A DNA stretch of 6,958 nucleotides from JANMQK01 sp031370485 (GCA_031370485.1 JANMQK010000191.1:1-6958); one strand, 5' to 3'. Shown: positions 1-5,637, counted from the stretch's first letter. The notes: generated by a model from the letters alone, not told the origin. Made by a program: numbers and translations.

Positions 1-118
1 CGAGGTCCGTGACGGTCTTCGCCAGGATCTCACCCTGCTCCTTGTCGTCCGGTCCGCCAATTCCGACTTTCTGCAGAAGACTGGCGCCGGCGTCCTTCAC
101 GAAATCGAAGAGTCCCAT
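1..118 (-). CDS. Kbp/YgaU-like BON-LysM protein, N-terminal part only
   Basis: Only the first 39 codons are in the window; the rest lies beyond position 1. The protein begins MGLFDFVKDAGASLLQKVGI and continues with a charged stretch ending in KTVTDL. From memory of the family, the opening MGLF-FVKDAG is shared with E. coli Kbp (YgaU), a small cytoplasmic potassium-binding protein made of a BON domain followed by a LysM domain; the residues after about position 26 would be the start of the BON domain. The start is well supported: a strong Shine-Dalgarno AAGGAGG lies at 130-136, 11 bases upstream of the ATG at 118. It is transcribed away from the DUF2780 gene across a shared intergenic region. 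The LysM domain cannot be seen, so a BON-only or other protein remains possible. Confidence 0.72.
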   Translation of the reverse strand, partial: MGLFDFVKDAGASLLQKVGIGGPDDKEQGEILAKTVTDL

Positions 119-273
119 CGTATGTGTTCCCTCCTTGGAAAGTGGTTCGGTGCGCGATTGCCCGTCATGAAACACGCAGTGCCCGGTTGGGTCGGGGCTG
201 CGATCGAGTGCGTGTCCGGGTTGTTCCCATCCTACACGATGCAAGGCCTCCCCTGACCTCGCTATCCGCATCG

Positions 274-298
274 GCGCGCATTTAAAGAAAATGCGCGC
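274..298. repeat. perfect 10-bp inverted repeat, possible operator or hairpin
   Basis: GCGCGCATTT at 274-283 is matched exactly by AAATGCGCGC at 289-298, with a 5-base spacer AAAGA. No T-run follows on either strand, so a Rho-independent terminator is unlikely. Its position between two divergent genes suggests a regulator-binding site or an RNA hairpin in a long leader; which one cannot be decided from sequence. Confidence 0.5.
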
Positions 299-344
299 GC
301 CACAAGTGGTTGATTTCAGGGAGGCTTTCAATTTGCGGTGGAAT

Positions 345-373
345 TTGGCTGAAATGTGCCGATGGCGTGTGAT
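345..373 (+). promoter_or_regulatory. weak sigma-70-like promoter candidate for the DUF2780 gene
   Basis: TTGGCT at 345-350 and TGTGAT at 368-373 are separated by 17 bases and each match the sigma-70 consensus at four of six positions. The start codon is at 433, leaving a leader of about 50 bases. The match is modest, so this is only a candidate. Confidence 0.22.
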
Positions 374-432
374 AGGGTGAGTTTATCTCCAACGAAATTT
401 TTTCAACGCCCCCGGGCGGGAAGGAACAACAC

Positions 433-888
433 ATGGAGGAGTTCATCCAGATGGTGACCAGTCGCCTCGGCCTCGGCGCATCGACCGCGCGCTCGGCAAC
501 GGGCGGACTGCTCACGATGATCCGGGATCGGGTCGGCACGAAGGATTTCTCGGAACTCGCGGAAAAGCTGCCCGGCGCCGAAGAGATGATGCGCCAGGCG
601 CCCGCGCAGACTGCGCCGCCGGAAAAGGCCACCGGGGCGCCGGAACCATCGGGCGCCGCCGGCCTGCTCGGCGGCCTGATGAGCAAAGCCGCCTCCGCAG
701 CAGGGGGCCCTCTCGGCTCGGCCATGTCGCTCACGGGACTGCTCGGCGGCGCCGGGGTCGGGCTGGGTCAGGCCGGCTCTTTCGTCACGATGTTCGTCGA
801 GTTCGTGAAGGGCAAGGCCGGCGCCGGCCTCGTCGATCGCGTCCTCGGGCAGATCCCCGAGCTCGGCAAGCTCGCGCGCGCCTCCTGA
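433..888 (+). CDS. DUF2780 domain protein (VcgC/VcgE-like), function unknown
   Basis: A 151-residue protein. Residues 1-55 (helix with MVTSRLGLGASTA, then a glycine pair, then DFSELAEKLPGAEEMM) and the glycine/alanine-rich region with repeated GLLGG-type turns at about 77-113, followed by a C-terminal amphipathic segment (FVTMFVEFVKGKAG...LVDRVLGQIPEL), match my recollection of DUF2780, formerly described as VcgC/VcgE. A proline/alanine-rich linker at about 56-73 splits the two halves. There is no signal peptide or clear membrane span. The biochemical role of the family is unknown. The ATG at 433 is preceded by GGAAGGA at 419-425, 7 bases away. DUF4332 follows 71 bases downstream on the same strand with no obvious terminator between them, so the two may be co-transcribed. 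The family call rests on pattern memory, not on a profile search. Confidence 0.75.
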   Translation: MEEFIQMVTSRLGLGASTARSATGGLLTMIRDRVGTKDFSELAEKLPGAEEMMRQAPAQTAPPEKATGAPEPSGAAGLLGGLMSKAASAAGGPLGSAMSLTGLLGGAGVGLGQAGSFVTMFVEFVKGKAGAGLVDRVLGQIPELGKLARAS

Positions 889-959
889 AGCCGGATGGCG
901 TCCGCGAGCCGGTTCAATCACCGCAATAAACCGCACCATTACTCAAGAAAGGAGAAACG

Positions 960-1367
960 ATGACATACAAGATCGAAGAAATTGAAGGTATTGGCCCGGC
1001 CTACGGGGAGAAGTTCCAGGCAGCAGGGATTGCCTCGACCGATGACCTCCTGAAGCACTGCGGCACCCCTGCGGGCCGCAAGCAGATCAGCGAGAAGACC
1101 GGCATGGCCGAGGGACAGATCCTCAAATTCACCAACATGGCCGACCTGATGCGGATCTCGGGCGTCGGCCGCCAGTACGCCGAGCTGCTCGAGGCCGCCG
1201 GGGTCGACACCATCAAGGAACTCCGCAACCGGAACGCCGAGAACCTCACGAAGGCGATGGAGCAGGTCAACCTCGAGAAGAAGCTGGCGAGAACGACACC
1301 CGCCATGACGATCGTGCATGAGTGGGTCGAGGCGGCGAAGACGACCGAGCCCAAGATCACCTACTAG
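960..1367 (+). CDS. DUF4332 helix-hairpin-helix protein
   Basis: A 135-residue protein with the layout of the DUF4332 family. It has two helix-hairpin-helix motifs: IEGIGPAYGEKFQAAGI at about 8-24 and ISGVGRQYAELLEAAGV at about 66-82. Between them lies the typical segment GTPAGRKQISEKTGM, and after them NLTKAMEQVNLEKKLARTTP and a tail ending PKITY. Such motifs often bind DNA backbone non-specifically, but the role of DUF4332 is not established, so nucleic-acid binding is inference. Start support: AAAGGAG at 948-954, 5 bases from the ATG. The length and the PKITY ending look complete for the family. The stop codon TAG at 1365-1367 is partly made by an insertion sequence: TA belongs to the target site and G is the first base of the element. 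The uninterrupted gene would also have read TAG, so the protein is unchanged. Confidence 0.88.
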   Translation: MTYKIEEIEGIGPAYGEKFQAAGIASTDDLLKHCGTPAGRKQISEKTGMAEGQILKFTNMADLMRISGVGRQYAELLEAAGVDTIKELRNRNAENLTKAMEQVNLEKKLARTTPAMTIVHEWVEAAKTTEPKITY

Positions 1368-2425
1368 TGGACTGTAACGATTGAACTGGGAGTGATGCGA
1401 CGAGTCGGATCGAAGTAGCGCCACTTCACGGTCTTCGGCGTCTTGTTGTAATGGCGGATGTACTTCATGAGCTTTCTCCGCAGGTCCGTGAGCGAGGTGA
1501 ACACACCGCGAGCGATGACATCGCGCTCGATTTTTCCGAACCAGAGTTCGACCTGGTTGAGCCACGAGGAGTACGTCGGGGTGAAGTGCAGCTGAACGCT
1601 CGGATGGCGCTCCAGGAACTCGGCGACCTGCGATGTCTTGTGGGCCGAGAGGTTGTCTGCGATCACGTGAATTTCCTTGCCCCGTGGCTGGTTGACGACG
1701 ATATCCGCCAGGAACGCGACGAACTCCGCGGACGTGTGTCGTGCGGCGGTCTTGCCCAGCACCTTCCCGGTCCGCGTGTTGAAGGCCGCATAGAGAGACA
1801 ACGTGCCGTGACGGAAGTACTCGAAGCCGTGCCGCTCCGCTCGCCCCGGCGACAGCGGCAATACCGGATCCTTGCGATCGAGCGCCTGGATCGCCGTCTT
1901 CTCATCCACGCAAAACACCGCCGCATGAGCCGGCGGATTCAAATACAGCCCGATGATGTCCGCGGCCTTCTTCTCGAAGTCCGGGTCGTTCGTCGCCATG
2001 TAGCGATCGAGCCTATGGGGCTTGAGCCCGTGCTTGGTCCAGACTCGAGCCACCATCATGTGGCTGATCTTGACCTGCGCCCCCAGCCTGCGTGTGCTCC
2101 ACTGCGTCGAGCCGTCCGGCGGCTTGCGCTTCAGGGTCCATTCCAAGATGCGAGCCTCCAATGCCGGCGTCAGCGTGCTGGCCTCTTGGCCGGCGTGCCG
2201 GCTGAACAGCCCCGCCAGTCGCTCCTCCCGAAACCGCTTGCTCCAGCGATCGATGAACGCATCGTTGCAGTCCAGCTTGTCGCGGATTGTCGCCCAGGTC
2301 CGGCCCGCCTCCAGCAGCAAGATCAACCGCGCCCGGCGCGCGTCATCGGCACGTCCGCTGCGGCTCGCCGCTCGCTGGTTGAGTTCCACGCGCTCCGCTT
2401 CCGTCAGCACGATCGTGTTTCTCAT
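1364..2425 (-). CDS. IS630-family DDE transposase
   Basis: A 353-residue transposase that cuts and joins the element ends at TA dinucleotides. Residues about 7-75 form the N-terminal helix-turn-helix region (LTEAERVELNQRA ... AFIDRWSKRFREERLAGLFSR), followed by a second helical region with a W-STRRLG motif near 109-114 typical of IS630. The catalytic triad is visible: D174 in VDEKT, D257 in VIADNLSAHK and E293 in LNQVELWF, with 35 residues between the second Asp and the Glu. The WLNQVE-WF block is a hallmark of the family. The frame is open throughout, so the enzyme looks functional. Its TAG stop uses the target TA plus the neighbouring host base at 1364, so this stop depends on where the element inserted. 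No Shine-Dalgarno precedes the ATG at 2425, and the gene may be leaderless or poorly translated. Confidence 0.95.
   Translation of the reverse strand: MRNTIVLTEAERVELNQRAASRSGRADDARRARLILLLEAGRTWATIRDKLDCNDAFIDRWSKRFREERLAGLFSRHAGQEASTLTPALEARILEWTLKRKPPDGSTQWSTRRLGAQVKISHMMVARVWTKHGLKPHRLDRYMATNDPDFEKKAADIIGLYLNPPAHAAVFCVDEKTAIQALDRKDPVLPLSPGRAERHGFEYFRHGTLSLYAAFNTRTGKVLGKTAARHTSAEFVAFLADIVVNQPRGKEIHVIADNLSAHKTSQVAEFLERHPSVQLHFTPTYSSWLNQVELWFGKIERDVIARGVFTSLTDLRRKLMKYIRHYNKTPKTVKWRYFDPTRRITPSSIVTVH
1365..1366. repeat. left TA target-site duplication
   Basis: The TA dinucleotide next to the left end of the element matches the TA at 2465-2466. Here it is also the first two bases of the DUF4332 stop codon on the plus strand and the last part of the transposase stop codon region on the minus strand. 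Confidence 0.85.
1367..1390 (+). repeat. left terminal inverted repeat of the IS
   Basis: Compared with the right end read inward, 11 of the first 12 bases and 17 of 24 overall are identical by hand alignment. The best conserved part is GTGGA-TGTAAC with one mismatch in the middle. The transposase coding sequence runs through this whole repeat. Confidence 0.85.
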
Positions 2426-2432
2426 GCATACA

Positions 2433-2438
2433 ACTATA
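2433..2438 (-). promoter_or_regulatory. possible -10 element of the transposase promoter
   Basis: TATAGT on the minus strand lies in the AT-rich end of the element, 7 bases before the transposase ATG. Transcription from it would begin at or next to the start codon, fitting a leaderless mRNA. No good -35 hexamer is seen at the right distance, and the overlapping TAGTAT at 2436-2441 is an equal alternative. Confidence 0.25.
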
Positions 2439-2440
2439 CT

Positions 2441-2464
2441 ACCCTTTCATATGTTACACTCCAC
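2441..2464 (-). repeat. right terminal inverted repeat of the IS
   Basis: Read inward from 2464 the sequence begins GTGGAGTGTAAC and matches the left end at 11 of 12 outermost bases. It lies upstream of the transposase start and overlaps the region where its promoter must be. Confidence 0.85.
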
Positions 2465-2466
2465 TA
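2465..2466. repeat. right TA target-site duplication
   Basis: This TA pairs with the copy at 1365-1366. It is followed by GG, so removal of the element plus one TA restores TAC-TAG-GTT at the end of the DUF4332 gene. Confidence 0.85.
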
Positions 2467-2518
2467 GGTTCGGCGCCTCCCGCGAGGCAGGCGCGACGGC
2501 CGTTCGCGGACGTCGTTT

Positions 2519-2548
2519 GAGGGCCCGGGACTTCGGTCCCGGGCCTTC
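2519..2548. terminator. UUCG-loop hairpin, likely shared terminator of convergent genes
   Basis: GGCCCGGGAC at 2522-2531 pairs perfectly with GTCCCGGGCC at 2536-2545 around a TTCG loop, the very stable C(UUCG)G tetraloop when read on the plus strand. G2519 with C2548, A2520 with T2547 and a G-T wobble between extend the stem to 13 pairs. The following T-run is poor (TTCGTGCTT), so termination would rest mainly on stem strength. It lies between the convergent ends of the DUF4332 gene, in its state before the IS inserted, and the dienelactone hydrolase gene. It probably served the plus strand first and possibly both. Confidence 0.62.
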
Positions 2549-2579
2549 GTGCTTGGGAGGAAGACGGCGCGGCGGATCA

Positions 2580-3344
2580 TCAGGTCGCCGCGATCGGCAG
2601 GTCTCCGTCCGAGAGTTTTCGCTTGAAGAGATCGACCACGAGCCGGTAGCAGGTGAGAGCCAGAGCGGGGTCGTACCGCGGTCCTTCGTCGCGCAGGAAG
2701 GCGTGGGCGCCGTTGAACTCGTGCCAGGTGAAATGCACTCCGGCGTCGGTCATCGACTTCTGGATCAGGGCGCGGCCTTCGGCGGGAATGTGCGGATCCT
2801 GACGGCCCCAGATCATCAGCATCTCGGCCTTGACCTCGCCCATGCGCGCCAGCGTGTCGTCGCCCCCCTTGCCCAGGCTGCCCTTGTGGATGTCGGTGGC
2901 ATAGAAGCAGGCGCCGGCCAGGATCTCCGGATTCATCGCCGCCCGGAACGAAAGATGCCCGCCGATGCAGATCCCGATCGACCCCAGCCTGCCGTTGCAG
3001 GCGGGATGCGACCGGAGATGCCGGATCACCGCCCGGGCGTCATCGTCGTACGCCTTGACCGTTCTCCCGATCTTGTCGGCGTTTCCCTTGTCGGCTCCGG
3101 CGGCGTCGTAGGGTAGCTCGCACCCCGGAGCCTCGAGGTCGTGGAAAATCTCGGGCACCGCGACCACGAAGCCGTGACCGGCGAGAAGAGCCGCCGCGCG
3201 CCTGATCGGTCCCGTCCGCTGGAAGATCTCGGAGAAAAAGATCAGGCCGGGATAACTGCCGGGCGCCACCGGACGATAGACGTAGGTCCTCATGGGGCCG
3301 TTCGGCGTGTCGAGATCGATGCCCGCGTCTTCCTGAAGGATCAT
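2580..3344 (-). CDS. dienelactone hydrolase family protein
   Basis: A 254-residue alpha/beta-hydrolase of the dienelactone hydrolase (carboxymethylenebutenolidase-like) family. The expected Cys-Asp-His triad is present: C126 in the nucleophile elbow GICIGGH, D183 in GRQDPHIP and H214 in NGAHAF. E39 in FFSEIF matches the conserved Glu that in characterised family members interacts with the catalytic Cys. There is no signal peptide, so it should be cytoplasmic. Characterised members open dienelactone rings in chloroaromatic breakdown, but most homologues have unknown substrates and nothing nearby points to aromatic degradation. It is the last gene of a leftward run after guaA and the 96-residue protein, starting 16 bases after the latter stops, so translation may be coupled; its own ribosome-binding sequence is weak. 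The family is certain, the substrate unknown. Confidence 0.92.
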   Translation of the reverse strand: MILQEDAGIDLDTPNGPMRTYVYRPVAPGSYPGLIFFSEIFQRTGPIRRAAALLAGHGFVVAVPEIFHDLEAPGCELPYDAAGADKGNADKIGRTVKAYDDDARAVIRHLRSHPACNGRLGSIGICIGGHLSFRAAMNPEILAGACFYATDIHKGSLGKGGDDTLARMGEVKAEMLMIWGRQDPHIPAEGRALIQKSMTDAGVHFTWHEFNGAHAFLRDEGPRYDPALALTCYRLVVDLFKRKLSDGDLPIAAT

Positions 3345-3360
3345 GCCCGCTTCCGTCGGC

Positions 3361-3651
3361 TCATTTCATCCGGGCGGTCTGCGTCCAACTTCCGGTCTTG
3401 CCGAAATCGTCGGAGGTCAGGATGCCTTCGGGTCCTACGACATAGACGAACTTGCCGTCGGCGCTGGTTGCGATCCCCACCCCTCCGGTTTCGCTGGCGA
3501 TCTTGAACTTGTCCCTGAAATTCTCCTGGGTCTTCTGCGCCTCCAGCCTACCGGGCAGCACCAGGAGCCCGAGCGCGAACGTCACCAGCAGCGCCAGCAT
3601 GATGACGGCGCCCCGCCCGATCCGGATTTCGATGTTCGGACTGTCCTTCAT
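3361..3651 (-). CDS. small membrane-anchored protein with one Asp-box-like hairpin
   Basis: A 96-residue protein that I do not recognise as a named family. Residues about 14-33 (AVIMLALLVTFALGLLVLPG) form a single hydrophobic span after a short N-terminus with two arginines, consistent with a signal anchor and an outside C-terminal part. That part ends in a beta-hairpin-like segment, about 57-93: TSADGKFVYVVGPEGILTSDDFGKTGSWTQ. The piece S80-x-D82-x-G84-x-T86 followed by W89 resembles an Asp-box (BNR) turn, the loop found in beta-propeller blades, with two extra residues before the Trp. A lone blade cannot form a propeller, so it may oligomerise or pair with another protein. The start is firm: AAAAGGAGG at 3659-3667, 7 bases from the ATG. 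It sits 61 bases after guaA and 16 before the hydrolase, probably in one operon. Confidence 0.82.
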   Translation of the reverse strand: MKDSPNIEIRIGRGAVIMLALLVTFALGLLVLPGRLEAQKTQENFRDKFKIASETGGVGIATSADGKFVYVVGPEGILTSDDFGKTGSWTQTARMK

Positions 3652-3712
3652 GGGGTTTCCTCCTTTTGACCTCGTCGCATTCAGGGCCTGTGACTCCTGA
3701 TCGTGCCCGCGA

Positions 3713-5539
3713 TCACTCCCACTCGATCGTGGCAGGGGGCTTCGACGTCACGTCGATGGCCACACCCGCGACCGGCTCGAAGGCGATGAGCGCCCCGGCG
3801 ATCTCGGCGGCGCAGGCGTCCCCTGGCCAGGCGGGGCGGGCGGTCATGGCGCGCTCCGAGTGCACCGGGCGCAGCACGACCAGCTCTTTGCCGCGGCCGT
3901 CGAGGCTGACCGGCACGAGCACCGTCGGGCATTGCCAGATGCGCCCCATCTGTCCGTGACGCTCGAGGGCGCGCATGACGATGTCGTCGAGCGTGCGCAG
4001 CAGGTCGAGCCGCTTTCGTGTGACCGTGGCCGGGACGATGGCGGCCGCGCGCGGGCCACGGCCGCTCAAATCGAACAGGCACCTGTTGACCCCCGCGACG
4101 CTCTTCGTGACCTGTGTTGCGATGGCGGTCAGACGCTCCCACCCCGGAGAGTCTCCCGTGAGCAGGACCGGGTGCTCGTACGCGCGCAGGTCGGCCTTGA
4201 CGCCGACCGAGCGCACCGGCAGCGGCAGGCCGGCGAGGCCAGTGCCCGCGAGGGCCGCGTCGATCTCGCGCCGCAGGCGCGGCTCGTCGTAGTCCGCGGG
4301 CGCCTCGCGCGCCGCCGCCACGCGGATGCCGAGCCCGGGCCCCGGGAACGGGTGCCGCTCGACGCTCGCGGCGTCTAGGCCGAGCGCCCGGCCGAGCTGG
4401 CGGACCTCGGGTTTGTAGAGGTCCTTCAGCGGCTCGACGACCCGTCCCTGCCGGATCATCTCCTGGACCAGCGGGACGCGGTTGTGGTGGGTCTTGATGA
4501 CGTCGGCGCGTTTCGTGCCGCCGGTCTCGATGGTGTCGGGATAGATGGTCCCCTGGCCGAGGACGACTCCGTCGAGGCCAAGACGGCGCGCCTCGCGCTC
4601 GAAAACCCGGATGAACGTGTCGCCGATCGCCTTGCGCTTCGCCTCCGGGTCGGTCAGCCCCTCGAGGGCGTCGAGGAATTCCCGCGAGGCGTTGACATGG
4701 CTTAGCCCGGGCCCCAGCCCGAGGGCGCGAAGCCCCGCCACGACACCTTTGCTCTCGTCGCGGCGCATCAGGCCGTTGTCGATGTGCAGCAGCCTGAGCC
4801 TGTCGGCGCCGAGGGCGGCCTTGAAGAGAAGCGCCGCCACCGTCGAGTCGACCCCGCCCGAGACCAGCATCAGGACGTTTCGATCGCCCACCTCGTCGCG
4901 GATGGCGGCGGCGCGCGCCCCAGCCTGGTCGCCCACAGACCAGCCGGCCCGCGCTCCGCAGATGCCGAGGACGAAGTTCTTTAGAATAGCCGGGCCGCAC
5001 GGCGTGTCGTCCACCTCGGGATGAAACTGCAGCCCGTACTGCCTTAGCTTCTCGCAGGCGATGGCGGCGTTGTGATGATCGAGTGTGCGGTCGGCGCCCC
5101 CCGTCGAATATCCCAGCTCGACGAAGGACTCGGGGAGGCGGGTGACCGTGTCACCGTGGCTCATCCAGACAGTTTCCTTGGGCGACAGCCCGGCGAGCAG
5201 GGGAGACTCACCGACCACGTGCAGCGTCGCCGCGCCGTACTCGCGCCGGGTGTGCTCGACGAGGCCGCCGGCGTGCTTGGCGATCTCCTGGTGGCCGAAG
5301 CAGAAACCGAGCACCGGCAGCCCGAGGTCGAGAACGCCGCGGCTCCAACCGGCATCCTCGTCGCGGGCGCTCAGCGCCGGGCTGCCGGAGAGGATGATCC
5401 CCCGGTAGTGGCGGAAACTGTCGACCGGGTCGTCCGGCTCGCGGATCTCGGCGTAGACACCGAGGGCGCGCACCTTGGTGGCGATCAGATGCACGTACTG
5501 CCCGCCGAAGTCGAGTACGGCGATGGCATCCTGTTTCAT
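3713..5539 (-). CDS. guaA: GMP synthase (glutamine-hydrolysing), long form
   Basis: It makes GMP from XMP, glutamine and ATP, the last step of guanine nucleotide synthesis, in the cytoplasm. The class I glutamine amidotransferase domain fills about residues 5-195, with nucleophile C80 in GFCFGHQ and H173 and E175 in QFHPEV. The ATP pyrophosphatase domain follows, with its P-loop SGGVDST at 227-233 and HPFPGPGLGIR at 396-406. The C-terminal dimerisation part begins at LPVRSVGV (about 439) and ends with the classical KPPATIEWE. That part is about 169 residues, against about 75 in E. coli GuaA, giving 608 residues instead of about 525. It appears to hold two related subdomains, as in human GMPS. 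The start at 5539 is chosen because CTCC (GGAG on the coding strand) lies 7 bases upstream; an in-frame ATG at 5560 would add seven residues but lacks a ribosome-binding sequence. Confidence 0.97.
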   Translation of the reverse strand: MKQDAIAVLDFGGQYVHLIATKVRALGVYAEIREPDDPVDSFRHYRGIILSGSPALSARDEDAGWSRGVLDLGLPVLGFCFGHQEIAKHAGGLVEHTRREYGAATLHVVGESPLLAGLSPKETVWMSHGDTVTRLPESFVELGYSTGGADRTLDHHNAAIACEKLRQYGLQFHPEVDDTPCGPAILKNFVLGICGARAGWSVGDQAGARAAAIRDEVGDRNVLMLVSGGVDSTVAALLFKAALGADRLRLLHIDNGLMRRDESKGVVAGLRALGLGPGLSHVNASREFLDALEGLTDPEAKRKAIGDTFIRVFEREARRLGLDGVVLGQGTIYPDTIETGGTKRADVIKTHHNRVPLVQEMIRQGRVVEPLKDLYKPEVRQLGRALGLDAASVERHPFPGPGLGIRVAAAREAPADYDEPRLRREIDAALAGTGLAGLPLPVRSVGVKADLRAYEHPVLLTGDSPGWERLTAIATQVTKSVAGVNRCLFDLSGRGPRAAAIVPATVTRKRLDLLRTLDDIVMRALERHGQMGRIWQCPTVLVPVSLDGRGKELVVLRPVHSERAMTARPAWPGDACAAEIAGALIAFEPVAGVAIDVTSKPPATIEWE

Positions 5540-5546
5540 GACCTCT

Positions 5547-5550
5547 CTCC
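5547..5550 (-). promoter_or_regulatory. ribosome-binding site that decides the guaA start
   Basis: The coding strand reads GGAG here, 7 bases before the ATG at 5539, inside the purine-rich GGAGAGAGG. It lies within the coding extension that the upstream ATG at 5560 would give, so it favours the shorter protein beginning MKQDAIAVLDFGGQ. Confidence 0.6.
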
Positions 5551-5584
5551 GGCCCGCCATGATAGTGCATACGGCCCGCGATCA

Positions 5585-5596
5585 GGGCCGCGGCCC
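5585..5596. repeat. 12-bp perfect palindrome between guaA and the legumain-like gene
   Basis: GGGCCGCGGCCC is its own reverse complement. It lies in the 98-base divergent gap between guaA and the legumain-like gene, which must carry both promoters. The same gap has GGCCCGC three times in one orientation, starting at 5551, 5573 and 5592. In a GC-rich genome such strings arise easily, so a regulatory role is only a possibility. Confidence 0.35.
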
Positions 5597-5637
5597 GCTG
5601 GACTTTCCGGGCGGCGCCATTTATGGTTGACGGGCCC

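Larger units (their letters stand above)
119..432. other. divergent intergenic region without a gene
   Basis: These 314 bases separate the leftward Kbp-like gene from the rightward DUF2780 gene. They must hold the promoters of both. I see no convincing short ORF here. What can be recognised is the Shine-Dalgarno of the leftward gene (130-136), a perfect inverted repeat at 274-298, a small CCAC-AA-GTGG inverted repeat at 300-309, a weak rightward promoter candidate at 345-373 and a GGAAGGA ribosome-binding sequence at 419-425. The stretch from about 280 to 400 is more AT-rich than the flanking genes, as expected for regulatory DNA. Confidence 0.7.
1367..2464 (-). mobile_element. complete IS630-family insertion sequence, IS870-like target use
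   Basis: A 1098-bp element with one transposase gene on the minus strand. The outermost 12 bases are inverted repeats with one mismatch: GTGGACTGTAAC at 1367-1378 against GTGGAGTGTAAC read inward from 2464. The element is flanked by TA at 1365-1366 and 2465-2466, the TA duplication typical of IS630/Tc1-type transposition. Joining the flanks restores CTAG as the target. Family knowledge: the IS870 group of IS630 prefers CTAG and lets the target complete the transposase stop codon, which is exactly what is seen here. Both ends and the reading frame are intact, so the copy may be recent and active. No passenger gene is present. Confidence 0.93.

Noticed and set aside
403..939. 178-codon minus-strand frame opposite DUF2780
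   Set aside because: Shadow frame rich in Arg, Ala and Gly, with no motif. The plus-strand DUF2780 frame has a ribosome-binding site and family features.
1451..2467. 338-codon plus-strand frame across the insertion sequence
   Set aside because: It lies opposite the transposase, has no known motifs and its composition is that of a reverse-complement shadow. The transposase frame has all catalytic residues.
2475..2488. Small hairpin GCCTC-CCGC-GAGGC just after the IS
   Set aside because: Five pairs in GC-rich DNA are expected by chance, and a much stronger hairpin follows at 2519-2548.
2022..3116. 364-codon plus-strand frame crossing the IS right end into the hydrolase region, which might look like an IS-host fusion gene
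   Set aside because: It is antisense to the transposase and to the dienelactone hydrolase in turn, with no domain signature and no ribosome-binding site. The span over the element border is accidental.
3698..3715. Inverted repeat TGATCG-6-CGATCA overlapping the guaA stop codon, considered as a terminator
   Set aside because: The stem is only six pairs, partly in coding sequence, with no T-run after it on the minus strand, and the next gene follows closely on the same strand. Read-through into the 96-residue gene is more likely.
3681..5000. Long antisense frame (439 codons) on the same strand as guaA but in another frame
   Set aside because: It is a shadow of guaA: arginine/proline/glycine-rich low-complexity protein without recognisable motifs, as GC-rich third positions create, while the guaA frame is complete and conserved.
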